Shown piece after piece: positions 46,385 to 58,230 of a stretch of DNA of 64,000 bases. The notes under the pieces were generated by a model. It had not been told where the DNA came from, did no database searches, and worked only from the letters and a program-made list of their open reading frames with translations. Within the stretch, counting starts at the first letter, position 1. Every line of letters begins with the position of its first letter. Origin of the DNA: Agrobacterium tumefaciens str. B6 (lineage in GTDB: Bacteria > Pseudomonadota > Alphaproteobacteria > Rhizobiales > Rhizobiaceae); the NCBI RefSeq assembly GCF_001541315.1, contig NZ_LMVK01000002.1:1-64000 (forward strand). The letters are read 5' to 3'. Both the position numbers and the translations under genes were made by a program.

Positions 46385-46419
46385 TTTCGTTTGACATTCG
46401 TTTTGTCTTCGAATTAGAT
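46385..46419 (+). promoter_or_regulatory. glpD promoter with repeated TTCGTTT motif
   Basis: TTGACA (46391-46396), a 17-base spacer and TTAGAT (46414-46419) form a good promoter. TTTCGTTT precedes the -35 box and TTCGTTTTG begins the spacer, repeating the motif seen in the glpR operator. Confidence 0.7.
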
Positions 46420-46475
46420 GGCTGTGCTTTCAATATATCGATGAGGAGAGCGTCGATGAAAGCACGGGAGGGTCC

Positions 46476-47999
46476 ATGTCTGACGAGGCAATTCACGATA
46501 TTTTCGTGATCGGCGGCGGTATCAATGGCTGCGGCATCGCGCGTGACGCCGTTGGCAGGGGCTATTCCGTGGCGCTTGCGGAAATGAACGATTTTGCCTC
46601 CGGCACCTCGTCCGCCGCGACCAAACTCATCCATGGCGGTTTGCGTTATCTCGAACATTACGAATTTCGTCTGGTGCGCGAAGCGCTTATGGAGCGTGAG
46701 GTGCTGTGGGCCATGGCGCCGCACATCATCTGGCCGATGCGCTTCGTACTACCGTTCCAGAAGGGTGGCGTGCGCCCGGCCTGGCTCGTGCGTCTCGGGT
46801 TATTTCTTTACGACCATCTCGGCGGCCGCAAGCTTTTGCCCGCCACACGCTCGCTTGATCTGCGCCGTGATCCCGCCGGAAAGCCGCTGAAGCCGATTTT
46901 CGCCCGCGCCTTTGAATATTCGGATGGCTGGGTGGACGATGCCCGTCTTGTGGTGCTGAATGCCCGCGATGCCGCTAATCGCGGTGCTTTGATCCTCAAT
47001 CGTACGCAGGTGGTTTCGGCCCGGCGCGAAGGCGCCTTCTGGCGGATTGAAACGAAAAATGTCGCCGGAGAAGCCAAGACCCACCGGGCGCGCATGCTGG
47101 TGAATGCCGCCGGCCCCTGGGTGGACAAGGTGCTGTCTTCGACATTCGGTAAAAACAATGTCCACAATGTCCGCCTCGTGCAGGGCAGCCACATCATCGT
47201 GCGCAAGAAGTTTTCCGATCCGCGCGCCTATTTTTTCCAGAATCCTGATGGCCGCATTATCTTCGCCATCCCTTACGAACAGGACTTTACGCTGATCGGC
47301 ACGACGGATCGCGACTATACCGCCGACCCCCGTGCTGTTAAGATCAGCGACGAGGAGATCAGCTATCTTTGCAATGCGGCGAGCGAATATTTCGCTGAAC
47401 CGGTGGGGCCGGCGGATATCGTCTGGACCTATTCCGGCGTGCGGCCCTTGTTCGATGACGGCGCGTCAAAAGCGCAGGAAGCGACCCGCGATTATGTGCT
47501 GAAAACCGAAGGGGCGGAAGGCGAAGCGCCGCTTCTCAATATTTTCGGCGGCAAGCTCACCACCTATCGGCGGCTTGCCGAACATGCTCTTGAAAAAATC
47601 GGCGATGCGCTGGGTGAAAAGGGTGCGCCATGGACCGCGGGCTCGCATTTGCCGGGTGGAGATTTCGGTGCCGAAGCCTACGTCGCGGAAGTTTCGGCGC
47701 TGCGTTCACGTTACCCCTTTCTCGAAGAGCGTCATGCAAAGCGGCTTGTGCGCTGCTACGGAACGGATGCGACGGCGCTGATCGGCAATGCGACTGAGAC
47801 GGCGGCGATGGGGCGGTTTTTCGGCGGCACGCTCTACGAGGCTGAGGTTCGCTGGCTGATGGCGAGGGAATGGGCGCTGACGGCGGAGGATATTCTGTGG
47901 CGCCGCACCAAGCAGGGGCTGTTTTTAACCCCCGAAGAGGTGCGTGGGCTGGAGGATTATATCGAAGACATTGCGGGTGAACGCTTGAAGGCAATCTGA
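46476..47999 (+). CDS. glpD: GlpD, aerobic glycerol-3-phosphate dehydrogenase
   Basis: 507-aa FAD enzyme that oxidises glycerol 3-phosphate to dihydroxyacetone phosphate and feeds electrons to quinone at the membrane. The N-terminal FAD-binding loop is DIFVIGGGINGCGIARDAVGRG in two parts, followed by FASGTSSAATKLIHGGLRYLE, the family signature. Later blocks HNVRLVQGSHIIV, IFAIPYEQDFTLIGTTDRDY and the C-terminal LTAEDILWRRTKQGL are intact. First enzyme gene of the glycerol regulon; the transporter genes begin 37 bases downstream. Confidence 0.96.
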   Translation: MSDEAIHDIFVIGGGINGCGIARDAVGRGYSVALAEMNDFASGTSSAATKLIHGGLRYLEHYEFRLVREALMEREVLWAMAPHIIWPMRFVLPFQKGGVRPAWLVRLGLFLYDHLGGRKLLPATRSLDLRRDPAGKPLKPIFARAFEYSDGWVDDARLVVLNARDAANRGALILNRTQVVSARREGAFWRIETKNVAGEAKTHRARMLVNAAGPWVDKVLSSTFGKNNVHNVRLVQGSHIIVRKKFSDPRAYFFQNPDGRIIFAIPYEQDFTLIGTTDRDYTADPRAVKISDEEISYLCNAASEYFAEPVGPADIVWTYSGVRPLFDDGASKAQEATRDYVLKTEGAEGEAPLLNIFGGKLTTYRRLAEHALEKIGDALGEKGAPWTAGSHLPGGDFGAEAYVAEVSALRSRYPFLEERHAKRLVRCYGTDATALIGNATETAAMGRFFGGTLYEAEVRWLMAREWALTAEDILWRRTKQGLFLTPEEVRGLEDYIEDIAGERLKAI

Positions 48000-48036
48000 C
48001 GATCCGATCGAAAAGCGGAGGAGGCTTTGGATCACC

Positions 48037-49107
48037 ATGCTTGAATTGCGAAACGTCTCGAAGATGGTTGGCGGTGAGTATCATATTCACCCGATCGATC
48101 TGACGTTGCAGCGCGGAAGCCTGAACGTCCTGCTTGGACCGACACTTTCGGGCAAAACGACGCTGATGCGGCTGATGGCCGGGCTGGACAAGCCGAGCGC
48201 CGGCTCGATCTTTTTTAATGGCGAGGATGTGACGGGCTTTCCGGTGCAGAAGCGTAACGTCGCCATGGTCTATCAGCAGTTCATCAACTATCCGGCGCTC
48301 TCGGTTTATGAAAATATCGCTTCGCCGATGCGGGTTGCCGGCAAGGATCAGGCGACCATCGACAGGGAAGTCAGGAAGGCCGCTGAGCTTCTGAAGCTGA
48401 CGCCCTATCTCGACCGCACGCCCCTCAATCTTTCCGGCGGCCAGCAGCAGCGCACCGCGCTTGCAAGAGCCATCGTCAAGAACGCCAATCTGGTGCTGCT
48501 CGACGAGCCGCTGGCCAATCTCGATTACAAGCTGCGCGAAGAATTGCGCGAGGAACTGCCGCGCATTTTTGCGGAATCCGGTGCGATCTTCGTTTATGCC
48601 ACGACCGAACCGTCAGAAGCGCTGCTGCTGGGCGGCAATACCGCGACGCTTAACGAAGGGCGGGTGACGCAGTTTAGCCGCACGATCGAGGTCTACCGGC
48701 GTCCGGTGGATATCGTGACCGCGGAAATCTTCGCCGACCCGCCGCTCAACACCATCGAGGTCATCAAGACGGGTGGGGCTTTCACCCGTGCCAATCAGGC
48801 CGTTGTCACGGTGCCGGCGCATCTTGCGGCCGTGCCGGACGGACCTTTGACCATTGCTTTCCAGCCGCATCATCTTTTCCCGCATGCGAAGGGTGAGGCG
48901 CGGCAATCCATCCGGGCGCGGACGCTGATTTCGGAAATCGCCGGATCGGAGAGCTTCGTGCATGTGGAATTTTCCGGCAGGCGCTGGGTCATGCTGGCGC
49001 ATGGCATCCACGACATCGAACCGGACAGAGATATCGAGCTCTTTCTCGATACAAAACACCTGATGGCCTTTGACGCGAATGGCCGCGCCATCGGCGAAGC
49101 GGCGTAA
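48037..49107 (+). CDS. glpS: GlpS, glycerol ABC transporter ATPase 1
   Basis: 356-aa ABC ATPase of the CUT1-like group with a C-terminal TOBE-type region. Walker A is GPTLSGKTT, the Q-loop is in MVYQQFINYP, the signature LSGGQQQR is canonical and Walker B is VLLDEPLANLD. The switch histidine is replaced: YATTEPSEA stands where YVTHDQTEA is usual. Paired with GlpT, it would contribute a normal signature motif but a defective catalytic switch. Names follow the Rhizobium leguminosarum glycerol transporter genes. Confidence 0.92.
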   Translation: MLELRNVSKMVGGEYHIHPIDLTLQRGSLNVLLGPTLSGKTTLMRLMAGLDKPSAGSIFFNGEDVTGFPVQKRNVAMVYQQFINYPALSVYENIASPMRVAGKDQATIDREVRKAAELLKLTPYLDRTPLNLSGGQQQRTALARAIVKNANLVLLDEPLANLDYKLREELREELPRIFAESGAIFVYATTEPSEALLLGGNTATLNEGRVTQFSRTIEVYRRPVDIVTAEIFADPPLNTIEVIKTGGAFTRANQAVVTVPAHLAAVPDGPLTIAFQPHHLFPHAKGEARQSIRARTLISEIAGSESFVHVEFSGRRWVMLAHGIHDIEPDRDIELFLDTKHLMAFDANGRAIGEAA

Positions 49108-49119
49108 GGGAGATCGGTC

Positions 49120-50190
49120 ATGGCACGCATCACGCTCGATCATATCCGCCACGCCTATAATGCCAAGGCGCAGGCTGCCGGCGAATATGCCCTGAAGGAA
49201 GTTCATCACGAATGGGAGGACGGCGGCGCCTATGCGCTGCTTGGGCCTTCCGGCTGCGGCAAGACCACGCTGCTCAACATCATTTCCGGCCTGCTGCGTC
49301 CGTCGGAAGGCCGCATCGCCTTTGACGGAACTGACGTGACCGATTTTGCCACCGAAGACCGCAATATTGCGCAGGTGTTTCAGTTCCCGGTCGTCTACGA
49401 CACGATGACGGTCTACGACAATCTCGCCTTTCCGCTGCGCAACCGGCATGTGCCGGAGGCCGAGGTGGACCGCCGGGTGCGGGAAATTCTCGAAATGACC
49501 GATCTTTCCGGCATGGCCAAACGCCATGCGCGCGGATTGACGGCAGACCAGAAGCAGAAGATTTCGCTGGCGCGCGGCCTGGTACGTTCCGACGTCAATG
49601 CCATTCTTTTCGACGAACCGCTGACGGTGATCGATCCGCATATGAAGTGGGTGCTGCGCTCGCAGCTGAAGCGCCTGCATCGCCAGTCCGGTTTCACCAT
49701 GGTCTATGTGACCCATGACCAGACCGAGGCTTTGACCTTCGCGGACAAGGTGGTCGTCATGTATGACGGGCAGATCGTCCAGATCGGCACGCCCGCCGAG
49801 CTTTTCGAACGGCCGGGACACACTTTCGTCGGTTATTTCATCGGCTCACCGGGCATGAACGTGCTGCCCGCCAGCATCGAAGGGGCGACGGCGGTTGTCG
49901 GCGGCCTCGGCGTGCCGCTGGCAGGTGCGCCGAAGGTTGATGGAAAGCAGCGGATCGAGATCGGCATCCGCCCGGAATTCGTCCGGCTGGAACGGGGCGG
50001 TATGCCCATCACTGTTGACAAGGTCGAGGATATCGGCCGGCAGAAGATCGTGCGCGCCCGGTTTGCCGGCCAGAAGCTCGCGATCGTCGTTGCGGAAGAC
50101 GAGGAAATTCCGGCGGAAGCGGGTGTTCGCTTCGATCCGGCCGCGATCGGTGTCTTTGCCGATTCCTGGCGCGTGAAGATGGGAGCCTGA
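49120..50190 (+). CDS. glpT: GlpT, glycerol ABC transporter ATPase 2
   Basis: 356-aa ABC ATPase, second of the pair. Walker A GPSGCGKTT, Walker B ILFDEPLTVIDP and the switch histidine in YVTHDQTEAL are intact, but the signature motif reads LTADQKQK instead of LSGGQ. Thus its own nucleotide-binding side is complete while its signature side is degenerate. A TOBE-type C-terminal region (about residues 240-350) follows. It lies 12 bases after glpS and two bases before the permease glpP. Not related to the E. coli glycerol-3-phosphate antiporter of the same name. Confidence 0.92.
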   Translation: MARITLDHIRHAYNAKAQAAGEYALKEVHHEWEDGGAYALLGPSGCGKTTLLNIISGLLRPSEGRIAFDGTDVTDFATEDRNIAQVFQFPVVYDTMTVYDNLAFPLRNRHVPEAEVDRRVREILEMTDLSGMAKRHARGLTADQKQKISLARGLVRSDVNAILFDEPLTVIDPHMKWVLRSQLKRLHRQSGFTMVYVTHDQTEALTFADKVVVMYDGQIVQIGTPAELFERPGHTFVGYFIGSPGMNVLPASIEGATAVVGGLGVPLAGAPKVDGKQRIEIGIRPEFVRLERGGMPITVDKVEDIGRQKIVRARFAGQKLAIVVAEDEEIPAEAGVRFDPAAIGVFADSWRVKMGA

Positions 50191-50192
50191 CC

Positions 50193-51059
50193 ATGGAAAA
50201 GAGCTGGAACAACAAGGCGTGGTTCATGGTGCTGCCGGTGCTGGTGCTGGTCGCCTTTTCTGCCGTCATTCCGCTGATGACCGTCGTGAACTATTCGGTG
50301 CAGGATACGTTCGGCAATAACCAGTTCTTCTGGGCGGGAACGCAATGGTTCGAGGAAATCCTCAGTTCCGATCGCTTCTGGAACGCTCTCGGACGCAACC
50401 TGGTGTTTTCCGGCATCATATTGGCGATCGAAATTCCGCTCGGCATATTCATCGCGCTCAAGATGCCCAAATCCGGCATCGGCGTGCCGGTCTGCCTCGT
50501 GACGATGGCGCTGCCGCTGCTGGTGCCTTGGAATGTTGTCGGCACGATCTGGCAGGTGTTCGGCCGCAGCGATATCGGACTGCTCGGTTATTACGCCAAT
50601 CAGCTTGGTCTTGACTATAACTACGTCAACGATCCGGTTGACGCATGGATTACGGTCATCATCATGGATGTGTGGCACTGGACAAGCCTTGTCGTGCTGT
50701 TGTGCTACGCCAGCCTTGTCTCCATTCCGGACGCCTATTATCAGGCGGCAAGGATCGATGGCGCGTCACGTTTTGCGGTGTTCCGGTACATCCAGCTGCC
50801 GAAGATGAAGCGGGTGCTGCTGATCGCCTTCCTGCTACGCTTCATGGACAGTTTCATGATGTATACCGAGCCTTTCGTCGTCACCGGCGGCGGCCCCGGC
50901 AATTCCACGACCTTCCTGTCCATCGATCTCGTGAAGGTCGCGCTCGGCCAGTTTGACCTCGGGCCTGCGGCAGCCATGTCGCTGATCTACTTCCTCATCA
51001 TCCTGCTGCTGTCCTGGGTGTTCTACACCGTCATGACCAGCCACGACGCGGAGACTTGA
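50193..51059 (+). CDS. glpP: GlpP, glycerol ABC transporter permease
   Basis: 288-aa permease with six hydrophobic helices beginning at residue 8. The EAA loop, DAYYQAARIDGASRFAVFRYIQLPKMK (two pieces), lies near residue 185. The C-terminal YTEPFVVTGGGPGNSTTFLS is typical of MalF-like sugar permeases. It pairs with GlpQ to form the membrane channel for glycerol. It starts two bases after glpT. Confidence 0.93.
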   Translation: MEKSWNNKAWFMVLPVLVLVAFSAVIPLMTVVNYSVQDTFGNNQFFWAGTQWFEEILSSDRFWNALGRNLVFSGIILAIEIPLGIFIALKMPKSGIGVPVCLVTMALPLLVPWNVVGTIWQVFGRSDIGLLGYYANQLGLDYNYVNDPVDAWITVIIMDVWHWTSLVVLLCYASLVSIPDAYYQAARIDGASRFAVFRYIQLPKMKRVLLIAFLLRFMDSFMMYTEPFVVTGGGPGNSTTFLSIDLVKVALGQFDLGPAAAMSLIYFLIILLLSWVFYTVMTSHDAET

Positions 51060-51062
51060 GAC

Positions 51063-51986
<924 letters not shown>

Positions 51987-51988
51987 CC

Positions 51989-52282
51989 ATGACGAAGATG
52001 CCCGATTTTACTTGGATGGCCTGGACCTGGCAGACGGCTGCGTTTTTCGGCGCCATTGCCGTGCTGCTCGTCGGCATGTGGTTCTGGGAATATCTCTCGC
52101 CCGGCGGCAATCCCCGCTTCGGCATCTTGCGCTTCGAGACCACGCGCGGCGACCGGTTGTTCATCTCGCTGCTCGGCAGCGCCTTCATTCATCTCGCATG
52201 GCTCGGGCTGGTCGGCCCGAACCTGTGGTGGGCTCTCGCTCTGTCTGCGGTCTACGCCATCGGCGTTTTCCGTTTTGTCTAG
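51989..52282 (+). CDS. glpU: GlpU, small membrane protein of the glycerol transporter operon (DUF2160)
   Basis: 97-aa predicted membrane protein with three hydrophobic segments (TAAFFGAIAVLLVGMWFW-like, LFISLLGSAFIHLAWLGLV, LWWALALSAVYAIGVF). It belongs to a family found only between the permease and binding-protein genes of rhizobial glycerol ABC loci; its role is not known. GGGGAGGG precedes ATG 51989. Confidence 0.88.
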   Translation: MTKMPDFTWMAWTWQTAAFFGAIAVLLVGMWFWEYLSPGGNPRFGILRFETTRGDRLFISLLGSAFIHLAWLGLVGPNLWWALALSAVYAIGVFRFV

Positions 52283-52293
52283 AGCAGGAAAAA

Positions 52294-52317
52294 GGTGCGG
52301 CGGAGGAAAACCGCACC
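52294..52317 (+). other. Hairpin between glpU and glpV
   Basis: GGTGCGG (52294-52300) and CCGCACC (52311-52317) form a seven-base-pair stem with a ten-base loop in the glpV leader, without a U-tract. It could stabilise the message of the abundant binding protein. Confidence 0.45.
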
Positions 52318-52357
52318 AGCAGACTTCATGCAATCGCAAACCCTTGGGAGGACTGAT

Positions 52358-54079
<1,722 letters not shown>

Positions 54080-54100
54080 TTTCTGCATGAAATCTTAAAC

Positions 54101-54121
54101 CGGGGCGGCTTTGCCGCCCCG
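54101..54121 (+). terminator. Hairpin between glpV and glpK
   Basis: CGGGGCGGC / GCCGCCCCG with a three-base loop lies 22 bases after glpV. There is no U-tract, so it likely attenuates or stabilises the glpV end rather than fully stopping transcription into glpK. Confidence 0.5.
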
Positions 54122-54148
54122 TCATTGCGTCTGAAAGGGAGTAGCATA

Positions 54149-55648
54149 ATGGGCGGTTATATTCTGGCGATCGATCAGGGAACGACATCGACAAGGTCGA
54201 TGGTCTTTGATCGCGACATGCGGGTCATCGGTGTCGGGCAGCGAGAATTTCCGCAACATTTCCCGGCCTCCGGCTGGGTCGAACACGATGCAGAGGATAT
54301 CTGGAAAAGTGTGCTGGAAACCATCCGGTTGGCGCTTGCCGATGCCGGCATCGCCGCATCCGATATCGCGGCGATCGGCATCACCAACCAGCGCGAAACG
54401 ACCGTGCTTTGGGACCGTAATACCGGTGAGGCCGTGCATCGCGCCGTCGTCTGGCAGGATCGGCGCGCCGCGCCTGTCTGCGAGGATCTGAAACGCCGGG
54501 GACTCGAGCCGCTTTTTTCGAAAAAGACCGGGCTGCTGCTCGATCCCTATTTTTCCGGCACGAAGTTGAAATGGCTTCTCGACAGCGTCAGCGGCCTTCG
54601 CGAAAAAGCCGTGAAGGGGGAAATCTGCTTCGGCACGGTCGACAGTTTCCTGATCTACCGTCTCACCGGTGGCCGCCGCCATGTGACCGACGCCACCAAT
54701 GCCTCGCGAACGCTGATCTACAATATCGAAGACAACGCCTGGGATGATGAACTCCTGTCGATCCTCGATATTCCGCGCGCCATGCTGCCGGAAGTGCTGG
54801 ATTGCGCCGCCGATTTCGGCGTGACGGACAGGTCGCTGCTGGGTGCGGAAATCCCGATCCTTGGCGTCGCCGGCGATCAGCAGGCGGCCGTGATCGGCAA
54901 CGCCTGCTTCGAGCCGGGCATGATGAAATCCACCTATGGCACCGGCTGCTTTGCGCTTCTCAACACCGGCACTGATCGCGTCGCCTCCACCAATCGCCTG
55001 CTGACGACGATCGCTTACCGTCTCGATGGCGTCACGACCTATGCGCTCGAAGGCTCGATCTTCATCGCCGGTGCTGCCGTGCAATGGCTGCGTGACGAGC
55101 TTGGCTTCATCTCGGTTGCATCAGAAGTCAGTGCGCTCGCCGAAAAGGCCGATCCCAGGCAGCGTGTTTATCTCGTACCGGCCTTTACCGGTCTTGGCGC
55201 GCCTTACTGGGACGCCGAGGCGCGGGGTGCGATCTTTGGCCTGACACGCGGCACCGGCCCGGCGGAATTTGCGCGCGCGGCGCTGGAAAGCGTGGCCTAC
55301 CAGACCTTCGATCTGCTGGACGCCATGCGCAAGGACTGGGCGGGTGATAATGGCAAGACGGTGCTGAGGGTCGATGGCGGCATGGTCGCCTCCGATTGGA
55401 CGATGCAGCGACTGGCGGATATTCTCGCAGCACCTGTCGATCGTCCTGTCTTCCTGGAAACGACCATTCTCGGTGCCGCATGGCTCGCAGCATCACGCGC
55501 TGGCATCTGGCCGGACCGCAAGGCCTTTGCCGACCATTGGCGGCGTGACCGCCGCTTCAGCCCGGATATGGAAGAGGGCGAGCGGAAAAACGCCATTGCC
55601 GGCTGGCGCGACAGCGTCGGCCGCTGCCTCTCGAAACGGGAAAACTAG
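54149..55648 (+). CDS. glpK: GlpK, glycerol kinase
   Basis: 499-aa FGGY-family kinase that phosphorylates glycerol with ATP. The N-terminal phosphate loop [16 protein letters not shown], the active-site segments [17 protein letters not shown] and VVWQDRR, the ATP-site region [14 protein letters not shown], and the FGGY-type block [19 protein letters not shown] are intact. GGGAG lies nine bases before ATG 54149. It completes the regulon, giving the substrate for GlpD. Confidence 0.96.
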   Translation: MGGYILAIDQGTTSTRSMVFDRDMRVIGVGQREFPQHFPASGWVEHDAEDIWKSVLETIRLALADAGIAASDIAAIGITNQRETTVLWDRNTGEAVHRAVVWQDRRAAPVCEDLKRRGLEPLFSKKTGLLLDPYFSGTKLKWLLDSVSGLREKAVKGEICFGTVDSFLIYRLTGGRRHVTDATNASRTLIYNIEDNAWDDELLSILDIPRAMLPEVLDCAADFGVTDRSLLGAEIPILGVAGDQQAAVIGNACFEPGMMKSTYGTGCFALLNTGTDRVASTNRLLTTIAYRLDGVTTYALEGSIFIAGAAVQWLRDELGFISVASEVSALAEKADPRQRVYLVPAFTGLGAPYWDAEARGAIFGLTRGTGPAEFARAALESVAYQTFDLLDAMRKDWAGDNGKTVLRVDGGMVASDWTMQRLADILAAPVDRPVFLETTILGAAWLAASRAGIWPDRKAFADHWRRDRRFSPDMEEGERKNAIAGWRDSVGRCLSKREN

Positions 55649-55697
55649 AGTATTTCCAGCAAAGGTGTGAAGCGGCTTTGCTTTCGGAAATGCGTCA
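55648..55697. repeat. Short rhizobial palindromic element (RPE-like)
   Basis: TTTCCAGCAAAG (55653-55664) pairs with CTTTGCT plus GGAAA (55676-55690) around GTGTGAAGCGG. The sequence style (tttcc-n-caaag-gtgtgaagcgg) is that of the dispersed palindromic elements common between genes in Agrobacterium and Rhizobium. It separates convergent glpK and the LysR gene and may act as terminator. Confidence 0.6.
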
Positions 55698-55703
55698 GGA
55701 AAT

Positions 55704-56564
55704 CTATACGAAGCTGCCGGGTGCGATGCTCTTGCTCGACACGAGATCGGAAAGGGCGCGCACCAGCTTCGTATCCGCGCCCTTGCTGGGCTGAAGCACG
55801 AATTCCACATCCTCCAGAGCCGGCAGCACACCCGCCGCAATCTCCTTGAGGCCTGCCGGCGCCATGCTGCGCGGCTGCACCAGAATGCCCATGCCCGCTC
55901 TTGCAGCAGCGGTAAGTCCGCTAAGGCTGCCACAGGTGCAGACGATCCGCCAGGAGAGGCCGGCCCGGTCCAATGCTTCCTGCGCCGCCTTTCGGGTGAT
56001 GCTGGGCGGCGGGAAGGCGATCAGCGGCAGGGCGTCCGGCTGGTTCAGCATGCGTTCCGGGTCGCGCGCCAGCCAGACCAGCGGTTCGCGGTAAAGGAAG
56101 TGACCCAGTTTGTCGCCGAGGCGGCGTTTGGCGAGCACCACATCCAGCTCACCATTATCCTGCATCTGGTAAAGCACGCCGCTCAGCGAGACCGTCAATT
56201 CGAGATCCACCAACGGATAAAGGCGGATGAATTCCTCCAGAATGGCCGTCAGCCGGCTGGCGACGAAATCCTCCGAGACGCCGAGCCGCAGCCGCCCGCG
56301 CAGACGGTTTTCGCTGAAGAGCGATGAGACCTTGCTGTCGATCTCCAGCATGTTGCGGGCATAACCAAGCAGCGCCTCGCCCTCGCCAGTCAGTTTCACC
56401 TGATGGGTGCTACGGGCGATCAGCCGGCGGCCAAGGGCTGCCTCAAGCCTTTGAATATGCTGGCTGACGGTGGATTGGCCAATACCCAGCCGCTCGGCAG
56501 CAAGCGTGAAACTGCCGGTTTGCTGAAGCATGACGAAGCTGGCAAGATGTTGAAGGTTCAGCAT
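55704..56564 (-). CDS. LysR-family transcriptional regulator
   Basis: 286-aa LysR-type regulator. The winged helix occupies residues 1-60 (LQHLASFVMLQQTGSFTLAAE, LGIGQSTVSQHIQRLEAALG, RRLIARSTHQVKLTGEG). The effector domain begins with GRLRLGVSEDFVASRL. It is divergent from the BASS symporter gene with about 98 bases between the starts, so that gene is the most likely target. The effector is unknown. Confidence 0.88.
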   Translation of the reverse strand: MLNLQHLASFVMLQQTGSFTLAAERLGIGQSTVSQHIQRLEAALGRRLIARSTHQVKLTGEGEALLGYARNMLEIDSKVSSLFSENRLRGRLRLGVSEDFVASRLTAILEEFIRLYPLVDLELTVSLSGVLYQMQDNGELDVVLAKRRLGDKLGHFLYREPLVWLARDPERMLNQPDALPLIAFPPPSITRKAAQEALDRAGLSWRIVCTCGSLSGLTAAARAGMGILVQPRSMAPAGLKEIAAGVLPALEDVEFVLQPSKGADTKLVRALSDLVSSKSIAPGSFV

Positions 56565-56662
56565 TATCTCAAATCGTGATAACTGTTAATCTTTGCATCC
56601 GAAATCATGATGAGCGATAGTGACGCCCGTTTCAAGCAAAACCGATGCCGGAAAGACCTCCC

Positions 56663-57682
56663 ATGACCCGCTTCCTGCCCGATCGTTTCACCATGATGCT
56701 GGTGGCCACCGTGATTTTGGCCTCCATCTTGCCGATTAGCGGCGAGCCGGCGGAGTATTTCGGCCTTGCGACGAAACTGGCGATCGCGCTTCTCTTCTTT
56801 CTGCATGGTGCGCGGCTTTCGCGGGATGTGGTGATTGCGGGCATCCTGCACTGGCGCCTGCATCTGGCGATCCTGCTCGTCACCTTCGGCCTTTTCCCGC
56901 TTCTCGGCGTGGCAATCGGTTTCATTCCCGAAAGCATCCTGCCGGCACCGCTTTATATGGGTGTGCTGTTTCTCTGCGTGCTGCCATCCACCGTGCAGTC
57001 TTCCATCGCCTTCACCTCCATGGCGGGCGGAAACGTGCCAGCGGCGATCTGTTCGGCCTCGGCCTCGAATATCTTCGGCATGTTCCTCACGCCATTGCTG
57101 GTTGGCCTGCTGTTTACGGTGGGCGGCCATGGCGGCGGCTTTTCGCTGGACGCGTTCCTGCAAATCTTCCTGCAGCTTCTGTTGCCGTTCATCGTCGGGC
57201 AGGCTCTGCAGCCCTGGATCGGCGACTGGATCCGGGCGCGCAAGAAGCTGCTGTCCCCGGTCGACCGCGGCTCGATCCTGATGGTGGTCTATCTCGCATT
57301 CTCTGACGCTGTCATCGAGGGCATCTGGCACACGTTTTCGCTCAGGGATATCGGCGTTGTCATCCTTATCAACATCGTGCTTCTGGCGTTTGTTCTGTGC
57401 GTAACCATGTTCGGCAGCCGTCTGCTCGGTTTCGAAAAGGCCGATGAAATCACCATCACCTTCTGCGGATCGAAGAAGAGCCTCGCAAGCGGTGTTCCCA
57501 TGGCGGGCGCGATTTTCGCCGGCCAGAGCATTGGCGCGATCGTTCTGCCGATCATGCTCTTCCATCAGATACAGCTGATGGTCTGCGCGGTTCTTGCTCA
57601 GCGTTATGCCCGCAAGGCGCATGAAAAGGCAGCGATCGCGGAAACGGCTGCCGCAGAGGGTGCGGCGGCGTCCGCTCGCTGA
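56663..57682 (+). CDS. Bile acid:sodium symporter (BASS/YfeH) family protein
   Basis: 339-aa membrane protein with about ten hydrophobic helices. Signature parts of the family include FFLHGARLSRDVVIAG, the VLPSTVQSSIAFTSMAGGNVPAAICSASASNI block (in pieces) of the first discontinuous helix, and FCGSKKSLASGVPMAGAIF of the second. YfeH-type members probably move small organic anions with sodium; the substrate is unknown. ATG 56663 with GGAAAG upstream is preferred to ATG 56645, which lacks a ribosome binding site. Confidence 0.85.
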   Translation: MTRFLPDRFTMMLVATVILASILPISGEPAEYFGLATKLAIALLFFLHGARLSRDVVIAGILHWRLHLAILLVTFGLFPLLGVAIGFIPESILPAPLYMGVLFLCVLPSTVQSSIAFTSMAGGNVPAAICSASASNIFGMFLTPLLVGLLFTVGGHGGGFSLDAFLQIFLQLLLPFIVGQALQPWIGDWIRARKKLLSPVDRGSILMVVYLAFSDAVIEGIWHTFSLRDIGVVILINIVLLAFVLCVTMFGSRLLGFEKADEITITFCGSKKSLASGVPMAGAIFAGQSIGAIVLPIMLFHQIQLMVCAVLAQRYARKAHEKAAIAETAAAEGAAASAR

Positions 57683-57698
57683 CAGGATTTCCGCAAAC

Positions 57699-57730
57699 AA
57701 AAACGGCCCCCCTAAGGGGCCGTTCTTTTT
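57699..57730. terminator. Bidirectional terminator
   Basis: AACGGCCCC (57702-57710) pairs with GGGGCCGTT (57716-57724), followed by CTTTTT on the plus strand and by a T-run on the minus strand, so it ends both the convergent symporter and hsp20 transcripts. Confidence 0.9.
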
Positions 57731-57744
57731 GCATGTCAGAAAAG

Positions 57745-58227
57745 CTAGTTGACCTGAGCCGGGGAAATCTGGGCTTCGATCGTCTTCGGCGCATCGGCGC
57801 TGTCGGACGAGATCGCGATGCGGCGCGGCTTCATTGCTTCCGGAATATTGCGGACGAGGTCGATGTGAAGCAGCCCGTTCTTCAAGGAAGCGGTCTGGAC
57901 TTCGACGTGGTCGGCAAGCTGGAAGCGGCGTTCGAAAGCGCGCGTGGCGATGCCGCGATACAGGAATTCTCCCTCGGTCGTTTTTTCGTCCGTGGCCTTC
58001 TCGGCCTTCACCGTCAGCGCATTGGCGCGGGATTCGATGCTGAGTTCGTTCTCATCGAAACCGGCAACGGCCATGGTGATGCGATAGGTGTTTTCACCGG
58101 TCCGCTCGATATTGTAGGGCGGATAGGACTGGGCCTGTTCGGGCTGGCCGAGGCCGTCAAGCATCGAAAAAAGACGATCGAAGCCGACGGTGGAACGATA
58201 GAGGGGGGAAAAATCAACGTGACGCAT
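57745..58227 (-). CDS. Hsp20/IbpA-type small heat-shock protein
   Basis: 160-aa small heat-shock chaperone. The alpha-crystallin domain runs from about residue 38 to 130 (YPPYNIERTGENTYRITMAVAGF, FLYRGIATRAFERRFQLADHV, GLLHIDLVRNIPE), with the N-terminal MRHVDFSPLYRSTVGFDRLF arm and a flexible tail; this is class A of the rhizobial Hsp20 group. AAGGAGG lies seven bases before ATG 58227 and is hidden in a ROSE hairpin. It holds unfolding proteins for refolding by other chaperones. Confidence 0.94.
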   Translation of the reverse strand: MRHVDFSPLYRSTVGFDRLFSMLDGLGQPEQAQSYPPYNIERTGENTYRITMAVAGFDENELSIESRANALTVKAEKATDEKTTEGEFLYRGIATRAFERRFQLADHVEVQTASLKNGLLHIDLVRNIPEAMKPRRIAISSDSADAPKTIEAQISPAQVN

Positions 58228-58230
58228 GGT

